From: Diogma glabrata
Lineage: Eukaryota > Arthropoda > Insecta > Diptera > Cylindrotomidae
NCBI GenBank assembly: GCA_963693315.1
Contig: OY856186.1
Location: 138,446,417-138,510,416, forward strand
Length of the DNA stretch: 64,000 nt
Direction: 5' to 3'
How positions within the stretch are numbered: position 1 is the stretch's first letter; each line of letters starts with the position of its first letter. This document shows positions 11,223 through 20,997 of the stretch, one piece after another. The notes under the pieces were generated by a model. That model was not told the DNA's origin, did not search any database, and worked only from the letters and a program-made list of their open reading frames with translations. The translations under genes were made by a program, and so were the position numbers.

Positions 11223-12627
11223 ATGTGGCCAACAGAAAGGGCAAGAAGGCAAAAATTGAAGGCAATGTTAATAGCGGTGGTTATAACCGACGTAAATAAT
11301 AAAAAACGTAAAAGAAGTGGGGTCAACCAACTTCTTTTAAAAAGAAATGAGCAGGGGCACTACAATAATTTGGTTGCCGAAATGAGACTGTATGAAAGCA
11401 ATAAATTTTTTAATTATCACCGAATACCTATAGATTTATTTGACAAATTGCTAGGTAAAGTAAAAAACAGCATAGAAAAGCTACATTTGGCCTGTGAGCC
11501 AATATCTGCAGGGGCGAGACTTTCATTAACGTTGAGGTGAACCTATCAAATAAATTATTATAGGTATGTCATTTCACTTTTTTGATTGTTACAATTTTTT
11601 TCCTAGATATTTAGCATCTGGTGATATGATGAAGTCTCTTGCATACGATTACCGTATATCAGAAGCATCGGCAAGTAACATTATTGCTGAAACTTGCGAG
11701 GCCATATGGAATTCTCTTTATAGCTCGGCTTTTGATGTACTAACAGAATCTAAATGGAAATCTGTTGAGAGAGGATTTTATGAAAAGTGGAATTTCCCAA
11801 ACTGCATTGGTGCTATTGATGGCAAACATTGCACAATTCAGGTAATTTTAAAATAAAATCCTTTTAAATGTAAAACTATTTTTTTTTAATTTTAGGCTTT
11901 TCATAATACTGGAAGCACATGCTACAATTATAAGTCATCGCACAGTGTTGTTCTGATGGCACTTTGCGATGCTGATTACAACTTTTTAGTTGTAGATATA
12001 GGAGCTTCAGGAAGATTCAGTGATAGCGGCATATTTAAAAGTACAGTTTTTGGTAAAGCACTAATGGAAGATAGTAATATTCTAAATATTCCACCGGATA
12101 AATTTTTACCAAACAGCACTGTAAGCATGCCATATGTCATCCTCGGAGACGAAGCTTTTCCATTAGTTAAACATCTAATGAGACCATTCCCGGGAAGAAA
12201 TTCTTCGGCCGGACTACCACACCGAGAATCGATATTTAATTATAGATTATCAAGAGGAAGGCGGGTTATTGAAAATACCTTTGGGATATTATCAGCGAAA
12301 TGGCGAATTTTCAGAAGACCCATAAATGCTAAAAGAGAAAACGTTGTTAAGTTTATAAAAGCAACTGTTTGTTTGCATAACTGGATTAAAAAGAATAACT
12401 CTTTATACTGTCCATCTGGGTATGCAGATGTTGTACATCCCAACGGAGAAATTACAGAAGGAAGATGGCGTCAAGAAACATCAAATGATGAAGCTCTGCA
12501 ACGCATTGGCCGAATGGGTGCCAACAATGCTTCTGCAAATGCTGTCACTATAAGGAATAGTTTCATGGATTTTTTTAATGACGTAGATGTTCTACCATGG
12601 CAGAACAATAGAACTTATAATTCTTAA
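11223..12627 (+). CDS. HARBI1-like transposase (PIF/Harbinger nuclease), three exons
   Basis: Exons 11223-11536, 11607-11841 and 11896-12627 join in frame over two short GT-AG introns (70 and 54 bases). Start chosen at ATG 11223 (MWPTERARRQ); an upstream in-frame ATG at 11139 would add 28 residues that look non-coding. Exon 2 carries the helix-turn-helix-like SEASASNIIAETCEAIW and NCIGAIDGKHC, containing the first catalytic Asp. Exon 3 has HNTGSTCYNYKSSHSVVLMA, then a GDEAFPL block with the second Asp, and a NYRLSRGRRVIENTFGILSA segment with the catalytic Glu. This DDE nuclease would cut and paste the TIRs, in this superfamily together with a Myb/MADF partner. About 426 residues, normal for the family, and no stop or frameshift was seen, so it may be functional. 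Confidence 0.9.
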
Positions 12628-12807
12628 AATGTAGTTTATTACTATTATTAAATTTGAATTAAATTATTTCAGAAATACACCGTTCTTGTCACAAAAAAAT
12701 AAACAAATTTTTACCAACTTCAATATATTTATTCCAAAAATACAAATATAAACTTAAAAATGAGAATTCGATACAGAACAAAAAAAAACAGGAAAGTGGT
12801 AAAACGA

Positions 12808-13781
12808 TTATACAGCGCTAGATGAAGTTGAAAATTGTGGTTTACATGATGCATCCAACATCATTTGCGTTATTTTAAGACGCATCATCCACTGTTCATT
12901 TTGTTCCAATTTTTTTAAATCTTCTGCCAGACTCATACAAAATAAATCGAGTCTGGCTTTACGGGATCTTTTAAAAGATTTATAATTTCACCAATTTCGG
13001 TTTTGTTACCTGTAAAATAAAAATGTTATATTATAAAATTAAACATTTTCTTGTTCTTTATACATATTTTTATACATATCGTTACCAACGATCCTCAGAT
13101 GAATGCAGAAGCACTATGCCTCTATATTTTTTATCCCCCCTTTATTTATCAGTAAGTTAGAGAAAAATATTGTAATTCCTATTACAAAACACTTTTGATA
13201 ATCAAATGTTTTTGTGAAACCTTACCTTTTTCAAAACGTGTTTTTTTGGGAGGTACAACTGATCCCGTTGATGGACATTCCATTTCTTCATCAACTTCAA
13301 TAGTAATTTCGTTAAAATCTAAAGTATTTGAAGGGCCTGCTTCTTCTATCAAAAAGCTACTTGTCAGCAGACTAAAACATTTTCAAAATTATTATAATAA
13401 TAATCCGTCTGAACGGATATCATACCTTGGGTTTTCTTCAACGAATGGCTTGACAAATGCCATGGATTTTATAATTGTTTGATTTTTATCATGTTTTGCG
13501 GCACTACCACTTCTAGGTTTTTTTGTCATTTCGCTGTACCGAAATCTCAGCCGTTTCCATTTTTTTTGGCATTCTTCAGCTAAAAGATTCAATCAATTAT
13601 ATAGTTATATAGAAATTAGAAACTCAGTGTCTATAAACTTACATGGCATACCTATTTCTAGGCTTATTTCCTCCCAAATTTTTCGTCGCAGCCCATTATT
13701 TTTGTATAATGGGTTGCTCACATCATATAAAATATGCCTTTTTTCAACGGCTCTTACTAACTTTTCTGTTTCTTCATTCAT
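12808..13781 (-). CDS. MADF/Myb-like DNA-binding partner of the Harbinger transposase
   Basis: Proposed minus-strand exons: 13781-13643, 13579-13426, 13371-13226 and 13009-12808, each boundary GT/AG. Exon 1 encodes EKLVRAVEKRHILYDVSNPL and WEEISLEIG; exon 2 continues EECQKKWKRLRFRYSEM, together a MADF/Myb-SANT-like trihelix as in PIF-associated ORF2 proteins. Exon 3 is acidic and ends VVPPKKTRFEK, resembling a nuclear localisation signal. In exon 4 the likely frame (SRKARLDLFCMSLAEDLKKL) is one base off from the frame entered by splicing, so there is a single-base frameshift or a different splice choice near 12970. In related systems this protein binds the TIRs and imports the transposase. 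It converges tail-to-tail on the transposase gene. Confidence 0.75.
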
Positions 13782-14149
13782 TCTACAAAACAAATCTAAA
13801 TTAGTTAATATTATTCAAACATAACCTTACTTAGCTACCAATTTGAAAAACAATAATTTTATCAGATAATAGCAAACAATAACATGTTAATACTTACATT
13901 GTAATATTGAAAAATATAAAAAATTCAATTTGTGTCGATTTAATAAATTTCTATTGAAAATATTTTTAAAACAATATATTTTTAAAACAACAATAGAAAA
14001 ATATTTTTAAAACATTTTTAAAACAACATCTGTCAAAATTTATTGTGACTGTGACTAAAAAGATAAAGTTTAACCATCTCTCGACTTCACCACACGACTT
14101 GTGGTGAATATAAAATTCTTATTTCTAATTGGCTAAAAAAACGTGTGAC

Positions 14150-14178
14150 ACAAAAAAAGTCGCATATCTAAATCCACC
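14150..14178 (-). repeat. Harbinger right TIR
   Basis: Reverse complement of 11063-11091 with one mismatch. Confidence 0.9.
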
Positions 14179-14204
14179 TACAAGGTGATAAATTTCGCAA
14201 CCGC

Positions 14205-15060
14205 TGTATATTTTATATATTATAAATCAATATCTACATCAAAGTTTGGCTATTGCTGTCATATATTGTATTCTGTGAAAAGCATCATTTTATATCAAGT
14301 TTTTGCTGTTACTGCTTATTATAAATCAATATTTACATCAAAGTTTGGCTACTGCTGTCATATATTATATCCTGCGAAAAACATCATTTTATATCAAGTT
14401 TTTGCTGTTACTGCATATTATGCTACAACATTTACATCAAAGTTTGGCTATTGCTGTCATATATTGTATTCTGTGAAAAACATCATTTTATATCAAGTTT
14501 TTGCTGTTACTGCATATTATAAATCAACTTTTACATCAAAGTTTTGCTATTGCTGTCATATATTATATTCTGCGAAAAACATCACTTTATATTAAGTTGT
14601 TGCTGTTACTGCATATTATAAAACAACATTTGCATCAAAGTTTTGCTATTGCTGTCATATATTGTATTCTGTGAAAAGCACCAGTTTTGGCTGTTACTGC
14701 ATATTATAATGCAACATTTACATCAAAGTTTTACTATTGCTGTCATATATTGTATTCATTGGAATACATCATTTATATCAAGTTTTCGCTACAAATCAAC
14801 ATTTACTTCACAGTTTTGCTGTTGCTGTCATATATTTTATTTATTGAAATACATCATTTATATCAACTTTTCGCTATTACTACATATTATAAACCAACAT
14901 TTGCATCAAAGTTTTACTATTGCTGTCATGTATTATATTCTGTGAAAAACATCATTTTATATCAAGTTCTTGCTGTTCCTGCATGTTAAAATATCAACAT
15001 TTGCTTCAAAATTTTACCATTGTGGTCGTATATGTTCAATTGTCATCAAGTTTTGGGTGT
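14205..15060 (+). repeat. 99-bp minisatellite, about eight units
   Basis: Units contain TTTACATCAAAGTTTTGCTA, then TTGCTGTCATATATTGTATT and CATTTTATATCAAGTTTTTG. The first four are cleanly spaced at about 99 bases; later ones are shortened or diverged. Because 99 is divisible by three, long repetitive open frames arise (33-residue repeats), but their composition and loss of frame in later units argue against a protein. It follows directly on the Harbinger insertion and belongs to the unclassified 7.2-kb element. Confidence 0.85.
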
Positions 15061-16222
15061 GATTGCAACCGAAGTTCAACTCAACTTCGATATTCAATCT
15101 TCCTGATACTTTACCTGTTGGATTAGTCAAAACGCATGGAGGGCTAAGGCCGTAGTACTTGGAAGCCGGAAGGACATAATCATGTGGTGAGTGAACTTGA
15201 ATTATTTTATTTGTTTAACGTAGAAGTGTGAATGGGTGTGAAAGGGCGTATCAGTGATTGAATGGGGGCGTGTTAGTCGTTGCGTGTGTGTGCGAGCTGG
15301 CGGTGTGTGTGTGGCGAGACACATTTAGTCTGAATTGGAACTGATTCTGGTCTAAATAGTGTTGCTCAGAGGTAAAACTTAACATACCAAATACCCTTTT
15401 TTTATTATATTACCTGAATTGATGAAGTTATATATTTTCAAAATAATCATTCTCAAATAACCTGTAATACAAAAAAAGAATTAACAACAAAAAATAAAGA
15501 AACAAATTCTTGTCCTGTTTTATGTTTATTAATTCTATGATTCATTAACTAACTGTAAACTACAGGTATTGAAATAAACTGGTTTGGACATGTTTGTTCA
15601 ACTTACAAATAAACTTACATTTTTTTTTTTGGGTTGTAAATAATTTTTTTTGGAATTACTTATGGTTTTATAATTTTTTTTTTAAATGTTGTTAATAAAA
15701 AAAAGGGAAATAATCAATCAAGACTTTCAATATAGCGTGTGACGTTCTCCCGTGCTCCAGGACCTGATTCACGGTGTACCAGCGATGGCAGTGGTTTACG
15801 AGCTGTATCATATGGGTTAGATGACAGCCATACAACGAAGTAATGAAATCTACCACTTGCGATGCTCGCGGCGGGTCTTAGGGCTTAAGTGTCTTGCTTC
15901 GCCGTCTGAATGTGTGGGTGAATGTTAGCATGTGTGAAGCGTGGGTGTGTGAGCGTCTGGGAATGATTGTGTGGGTTGGATGCGCTGATCGTAGGTATTT
16001 CGCAACAGGGGTCGCCAGAGTCTCCCTTTTTCACTTGTATTTTTTTTCCATTTCTGTATATTTTCGTAAATTGCGTACATTTCTGCATTTGTGTTGAAGC
16101 AGCAGGTAAAAATCTATCAAATCCACGACGGCTGAGCATTAGTCGTGACGGCGTTAAATTATTCAAGGTATGCATCCTGCTATGCCATTCTCATTGGTTC
16201 GCCAATGAGAAAGCTCTTTACA
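15061..16222. other. Right part of the unclassified insertion
   Basis: Holds GC-richer islands near 15120-15330 (GTGTG-rich) and 15725-15890, separated by A/T runs, and a right end with hairpin TCTCATTGGTTCGCCAATGA at 16189-16209. TGGCGACCCCTGTTGCG on the minus strand from 16017 resembles a retroelement primer-binding site. Open frames on both strands around 15885-16250 lack any recognisable domain. No gene is called. Confidence 0.5.
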
Positions 16223-16226
16223 ACGA

Positions 16227-17688
16227 AAACATTAGGAGAAGTGTGTCTTGACGCAGTAGATGGACGAAGGTGAGTAAAATGTTGTTTCAACTGTGAAACG
16301 AAATCAGATTGTGGAGTGGAGTTAGAGTTTTGGCTAAATAATTCTCCTGAAAGACGTATGTTAGTACCGTAGACGAGCTCAGCCGATGAAGATTGGAAAT
16401 CTTCACGGAAAGTAGTTCGTTAACCAAGTAATATTGACGGTAAAATTCGTGTCCAGTCAGTTCTGTCGTAGGCCATTATCGCAAATTTTAGAGTTCGGTG
16501 CCAACGTTCAATTAGTCCGTTACATTTAGGATTGTAACTAGTAGTACGTTTACGTTCGAAACCGAGAAGTTTTGACAACTCGTTAAAGAGATTGGATTCG
16601 AATTGGGAGCCCTGATCAGTGACGATTGCTGAAGGTACTCCGAAACGAGCAATCCAATTGGAGTAGAGAGCTGATGCTACCGTTTCAGCTGTAATATCCG
16701 AGATAGGAATGGCTTCAGGCCATCGAGTATAACTGTCAATAATAGTGACACAATAACGTTTGTCCTCTGAGGTAGGAAGTGGACCAACAATGTCCATATG
16801 AATCTCGGAAAATCGTTGAGAAGTTTGAGGATAATTACCTAAAGGAGATTGAGTATGGCGAGAAACTTTTGCCTTATGACAAGCCAGGCAGTTCTGTGTT
16901 ATTTGTCGTACATCCTTCTTAATGGATGGCCAAATGACTTTTTCAGAAAGAAGTTTGACAGAACTGTGGACTCCTGGGTGAGATAAATAATGGAGACTTT
17001 CGAAAACAGACTGACGAAATGGCTTTGGAATAAAAGGTCGTGGATTACCAGAAGAAGTATCACACAAAATAGTTTTGGCACTAGAATTGCCAAACGATAA
17101 TGGAAAGGAACGGAATTGAAGTGTGGGACTAGTGTCCACTAATTCCTTTAGTTCGTTATCGTTGAACTGAGCATCAGCAATTTCTTCGTAATTAATATTT
17201 TCTGGAACTGATATTTGCTCAACACGAAAAAGTGTGTCGGCAACAACATTATCGATTCCAGAAATGTGGCAAATATCAGTCGTAAATTGACTGATAAAAT
17301 CAAGATGACGGAATTGGCGAGGACTAGCTTTGGCAGGATTCTGCGACAAAGCGTAAATGAGTGGCTTATGATCGGTGAAAAGAGTGAAGATTCTACCTTC
17401 AAGGAGATACCGGAAATGTTTAATTGCAGAGTAAGCTGCAAGGAGTTCACGATCATAAGCGCTGTATTTCTGTTGCGTTTCATTGAGTCGCACAGAAAAG
17501 AAACTAAGTGGTGTCCAACAATCGCCAATTTTTTGTTGAACAACGGCGCCAAGTGCCTTGTCGGAAGCGTCGACCATAACGGCAAGTCTCACTGAGTTGC
17601 CGCTTGCAAAGATCGAAGGCTTGAATGGCGTCTTCAGACCATTGACTGACGCGTTTGTCATTCTTTTTGCAACCTTTGAGAAAATCAT
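16227..17688 (-). pseudogene. RNase H and integrase part of the Mdg1-like pol
   Basis: N-terminal part has RNase H residues ([38 protein letters not shown]). The integrase follows: zinc finger H-x(n)-H...C-x2-C ([20 protein letters not shown]), then DDE core residues in [20 protein letters not shown] and [17 protein letters not shown] replaces one codon at about 16420 just after LPSILLG; beyond it the same frame continues (FREDFQSSSAELVYG) to NVFV at the ACGA junction. A frameshift separates it from the RT frame near 17590. The product would have degraded the RNA strand and integrated cDNA. Not functional as it stands. Confidence 0.88.
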
Positions 17689-18454
17689 TTAGGATGGCTT
17701 GATTGCCACCAGCGTGAGGAATGAATCTGCGGTAGAAATTAATCATTCCAAGAAAAGGGCGGAGTTGCAATACTGTTTCGGGACGTTCGTAACAGTTGAT
17801 AGCATCGACACGTTCAGAAATAGGTTTGATTCCAGTTGAATCAATGGAATGTCCAAGAAAGTCAACGTTGGTTTTAGCAAAGTTGCATTTATCAACGTTG
17901 ATAATAAGACCAGTGTCAGAAAGACGCTCAAAAACAGTCCTTAGATGTTTGAGGTGTTCCTCATAGGTTTCAGAAGCAATAAGGAGGTCATCAATGTAGA
18001 TGAAACAGAAATTTAGGTCTCGAAGAAGGGAATGCATAAACCGTTGAAAGGATTGCGCAGAATTTTGCAATCCGAAGGTCATTCGAACGAATTCGAAGAG
18101 TCCGAACGGAGTAGAAATTGCAGTTTTTGCAATATCGCGCTCATCAATAGGAATTTGATGAGATGCGCGGACGAGATCAATTGTGGAGAAAAATTGGTAT
18201 CCATGTAGTTGATACGAAAAATCCTGAATATGAGGAATAGGATATTGATCCGGAATTGTAATGTTATTTAGAGCACGGTAGTCACCGCAAGGTCTCCACT
18301 CGCCGTTCTTCTTTTTAGCGAGATGGAGAGGAAAAGCCCAAGGACTGTTAGAAGGTCGGCAGATGCCTTGGGATAACATAAGATTAAATTCTGCCTTTGC
18401 GATAGCCAATTTGTCTGGAGCAAGTCGACGATACTTACAAGAAACGGGTTTCAA
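17504..18454 (-). pseudogene. Reverse transcriptase part of the Mdg1-like pol
   Basis: Begins [20 protein letters not shown] and runs through the usual Gypsy RT blocks: [44 protein letters not shown], the catalytic [12 protein letters not shown], then [11 protein letters not shown] and [16 protein letters not shown]. All catalytic Asp positions are present. Frameshifts lie at both ends, next to the protease near 18450 and to RNase H near 17590, so the polyprotein is broken. The family normally reads protease to integrase as one frame. Confidence 0.9.
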
Positions 18455-18962
18455 TAACGTGAGTTACGTTATGCTTCACATGTTTAACAAGATCATTTTC
18501 GGACGTTAAGTCCTTGAAATTTTTGAGTAAATCAAGAATTGCTACATTGACCGAATTGTTAATCAAAGTTAAAGAAGGTGCTGGAGAAGTGGAGAGTTTA
18601 GCCAAAGTAAATAGAGAAGTTAGTGGATCGACAAGACGTCGGTTTTTAATGTCCACAAAAAGACCATATTTGTTAAGAAAATCAGCTCCTAGGATAGGAG
18701 TGGAAGCATCGGCTATAACAAAGGTCTGACAGAACACTCGTCTGAAACCAATGTTTAAGTTTAAAGACCGTGTACCGTAAGTGCTAACTTTAGTCGCGTT
18801 AGCGGCGTAGAGGTAGAAGTCTGATTTTCTGGAGAATTTTTTCTCCACAGTAGCGGGGAGAACTGAAACTTCGGCACCTGTATCAACAAGGAAAGTCTTG
18901 CATGAAGAAATGTCGAGGACCAGAAGACGGAGTTGAGAATGATTGTCATCACATGCTGTCAC
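18435..18962 (-). pseudogene. Aspartic protease part of the Mdg1-like pol
   Basis: The active-site motif FLVDTGAEVSVLPAT lies about residue 25, with the second conserved block TPILGADFLNKYGLFVDI later, both typical of retropepsins. It starts a few bases upstream of the end of gag in another frame, as expected if pol is made by frameshifting. The frame closes at 18435 just after the RT frame has opened, showing a small indel at the junction. Confidence 0.85.
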
Positions 18963-18973
18963 ATGTGATGAAT

Positions 18974-20221
18974 TTAATAGTTTTTTGAAGGTGGTGAGGC
19001 AAAGGAATTTGAGTGATCAGAATAATGTTTACACTCAGGAACGCATTTCTTTGCATCTCCCTTGTAGTAGTGATGGTAGTAGCAAATAGCATCAAACATT
19101 TGCACGCGAGACCTGGACCAAGGTCGCATGGGAGAGCGATAATTCCGATTGAAATTTGAATTATGATTACCGTTTCGATCTTTAGATCTACTTCGGTATT
19201 GTTGAGGAGGTTTGGAGAAATTTTGCCTTTGAATGGCATTGAGGAGTTACACGTTTTGTGCCTCCAGTTTTTTGAATTTTTCCTCAAGTGATGTGATTTC
19301 ACTTGAGGAAGAAGAAGAAGGGAGAGAAGAAGCGGCAGGGTTAGATACCGCATTAATTTGCGGTAGCCCCCTTAGGGCGTTGAGAACATTATCTGCTATC
19401 TCTGCTGTCTTCTGAAGATCTTCACTGACAGTAGCGATAGCAGCGCGGACAGCAGGTGGAAGTTTTTCCACCCAAAGTACTTTAAGAGCTGCCTCTGAAA
19501 ACGTATTACGGGATTCGGTAGTCATATCCCGGAGTAATTGTGAGGGCTTAAGATCCCCAAGGTCCATACCGCGTAACACTTTGTGTATGCGATCTGAAGT
19601 GCTACCGGATAGGCGAGCTATAAGAGCCTCTTTGAGCCTATCATATGGGAAATCTTGGTCGGGGTTAACCAAAATATCACTGGCTAATTTCGCCAGTGTG
19701 GGAGTAAGCATGGTAAGTAAGTGGCCATATTTAGTTTGTTGGGACCTAATACGCCCCAACAAGAACTGCCCCTCAAGAGTTATGAACCAAAGGTCTGGAG
19801 TCTCAGACCAGAAAGGAGGAATTTTGATAGCTACGTGATCAATTTGTGGCATAGCTGCCGAAGAAGTTGAAGCTGTGGGAGGTGGAGGTAACGCAGCAAC
19901 AGGTGGTGGAGATTGTGGAGGGTTTGAAGATGTACCTCCAAGGTTCATATTAGCAAGAGCAGCTGCGACCAGTGCCTGAAGCTGGTCTTGTGTGAATGTA
20001 AAGATTGGGGGTCCAGAAGATGCAGCAGTTTCCTCAGGTTCTGGTGGACTTGCTGTAACTGCTGGGAACGAGAACGCATTGTGATTAGTTATGACGGCCA
20101 CTAGCAAGAAAAGTGTTGCAACAAACAATATCAAAACAATGTCTTGTGTCGCAATAACAATTGCGGGAACTGCGACTAGCAAAACCCCGAAACAAAAAAT
20201 AAATTCCCTAAACATGTACAT
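18974..20221 (-). pseudogene. Gag of the Mdg1-like element, one internal stop
   Basis: The frame from ATG 20221 starts with a hydrophobic stretch of about 45 residues, which is odd for Gag, so the true start is uncertain. A proline/alanine-rich linker follows, then the capsid-like core (KIPPFWSETPDLWFITLEGQ, LTMLTPTLAKLASDIL, LWVEKLPPAVRAAIATV). A TAA at 19247-19249 interrupts it after KKLEAQNV. The same frame continues to an Arg-rich stretch and CYYHHYYKGDAKKCVPEC, the Zn-binding-like motif that replaces CCHC in Mdg1/412/Blood elements. Ends at TAA 18974. Confidence 0.85.
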
Positions 20222-20412
20222 ATTTTTTGATAAAATTATTTAAACAAAAAATTTTTAAATGGGAAGCGAAACAATAACTTAAATTTATAAAAATTAAATC
20301 AAAAAAAAAATACTAATAAAATTATTTATATAATTTAATATTGTAAATAGTAAAATTAATTTGTTAAATTTTTACTTGAAACATCAGAAGGTCCTGGTTT
20401 TCTGTGTTCTTA

Positions 20413-20430
20413 GTAGTCGGATGGTCACCA
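20413..20430 (-). other. Primer-binding site
   Basis: Just inside the 5' LTR the minus strand reads TGGTGACCATCCGACTAC, a position and TGG start typical of a tRNA primer site. The tRNA identity cannot be settled by eye. Confidence 0.65.
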
Positions 20431-20433
20431 AAA

Positions 20434-20997
20434 TATAGCTAGTTATGCTATAATGTAGAGCAGAGTAATGAAGAGAAATATTGCTTTGAATTCCAAAGTA
20501 TTATCAGGAAGCTGGAATATCTGCTCTCGGAGGAATGAGTTTATTAATATATTTTATATTAATGAACGTTGAACGTTGATCTTCGTAGTCAATGACAAAT
20601 AATCCTTTAAGTTTCCCGGTTCCTTTAGTCAGACTGTATGATAAAACATCAACTTAAATCCATTCATTATTTATTAGACATTAAATTTCTTATTTTAAGT
20701 TCATTTTACGCTTGTATTTGATTTTCAATACAATAACTTTTTTAGCAACAGAAATAGAAGTAAAACAAATTAATTTTATAATTTATATTAAAAGTTCAAA
20801 ACAATAACACTTTTAATGAAGAATTGAACAGGAAAAATACATTTAGGGAACATATATTTTTTTTTGGAAAAACGAGAAGTTTTTAAATTTTCGGAAAAAT
20901 TAGAATGAACAATTTTTGTTTCTTTCTAATAATGTTACGTAAAAAACATCGCCAACTAAATTTGAAATTTTAAAAGTTAATTTAGATGTTCGCCACA
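20434..20997 (-). repeat. 5' LTR of the Mdg1-like element
   Basis: 564 bases, beginning TGTGGCGAACATC on the minus strand and ending near GCTATA. It should hold the promoter and polyadenylation signals. It shows the empty target site of the hAT insertion found in the 3' LTR. Confidence 0.92.

Larger units (their letters stand above)
11063..14178 (+). mobile_element. PIF/Harbinger DNA transposon, near complete
   Basis: Terminal inverted repeats start GGTAGATTTAGATATGCGAC at 11063 and GGTGGATTTAGATATGCGAC as the reverse complement of 14178, continuing through a T run to GTG: 29 bases with one mismatch. Between them lie a three-exon HARBI1-type nuclease on the plus strand and a multi-exon MADF/Myb-like gene on the minus strand, the two-gene layout typical of this superfamily. 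The expected 3-bp target duplication is not clear (ACA on the left, TAC on the right). It is inserted in the unclassified element. Length 3116 bases. Confidence 0.9.
9003..16222. mobile_element. Unclassified 7.2-kb insertion in the integrase gene
   Basis: The interruption is exact: ACGA at 8999-9002 and again at 16223-16226, and removing one copy plus the insert restores the integrase frame. A 4-bp duplication fits LTR-type integration among other mechanisms. The right end reads TGTAAAGAGC on the minus strand and TGGCGACC (16017-16010) lies inside it like a primer-binding site, but the left end (TATAATGTAGACTGG) does not match and no second LTR was found. Excluding the Harbinger element it is about 4.1 kb with minisatellite-like blocks and no recognisable coding. 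Class unknown. Confidence 0.7.
5737..20997 (-). mobile_element. Mdg1-like Ty3/Gypsy LTR retrotransposon with nested insertions
   Basis: Complete minus-strand element. The 5' LTR is 20434-20997 and the 3' LTR is 5737-5835 plus 8009-8474. Both ends are flanked by TATA (5733-5736 and 20998-21001), consistent with a 4-bp target duplication. A primer-binding site follows the 5' LTR and a polypurine tract precedes the 3' LTR. Internal order is gag, protease, RT, RNase H, integrase. The Gag C-terminal motif C-Y-Y-H-H-x(7)-C-x(3)-C, with no classic CCHC knuckle, is what Mdg1/412/Blood-type Gypsy elements carry. The LTRs differ at only a handful of positions over 565 bases, so insertion was fairly recent, yet gag and pol already carry stops and frameshifts and two large insertions. 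Removing the insertions leaves about 5.9 kb plus LTRs. Confidence 0.92.

Noticed and set aside
14185..15126. Repetitive 100-136-codon frames
   Set aside because: Produced by the 99-bp minisatellite; the frame is lost in later units.
16017..16222. 205-bp LTR at the right end of the unclassified insertion
   Set aside because: The TG start and PBS-like TGGCGACC are suggestive, but no matching copy exists at the left end (9003 onward).
17215..17595. 126-codon plus-strand frame
   Set aside because: Shadow of the Gypsy RNase H/integrase region on the opposite strand.
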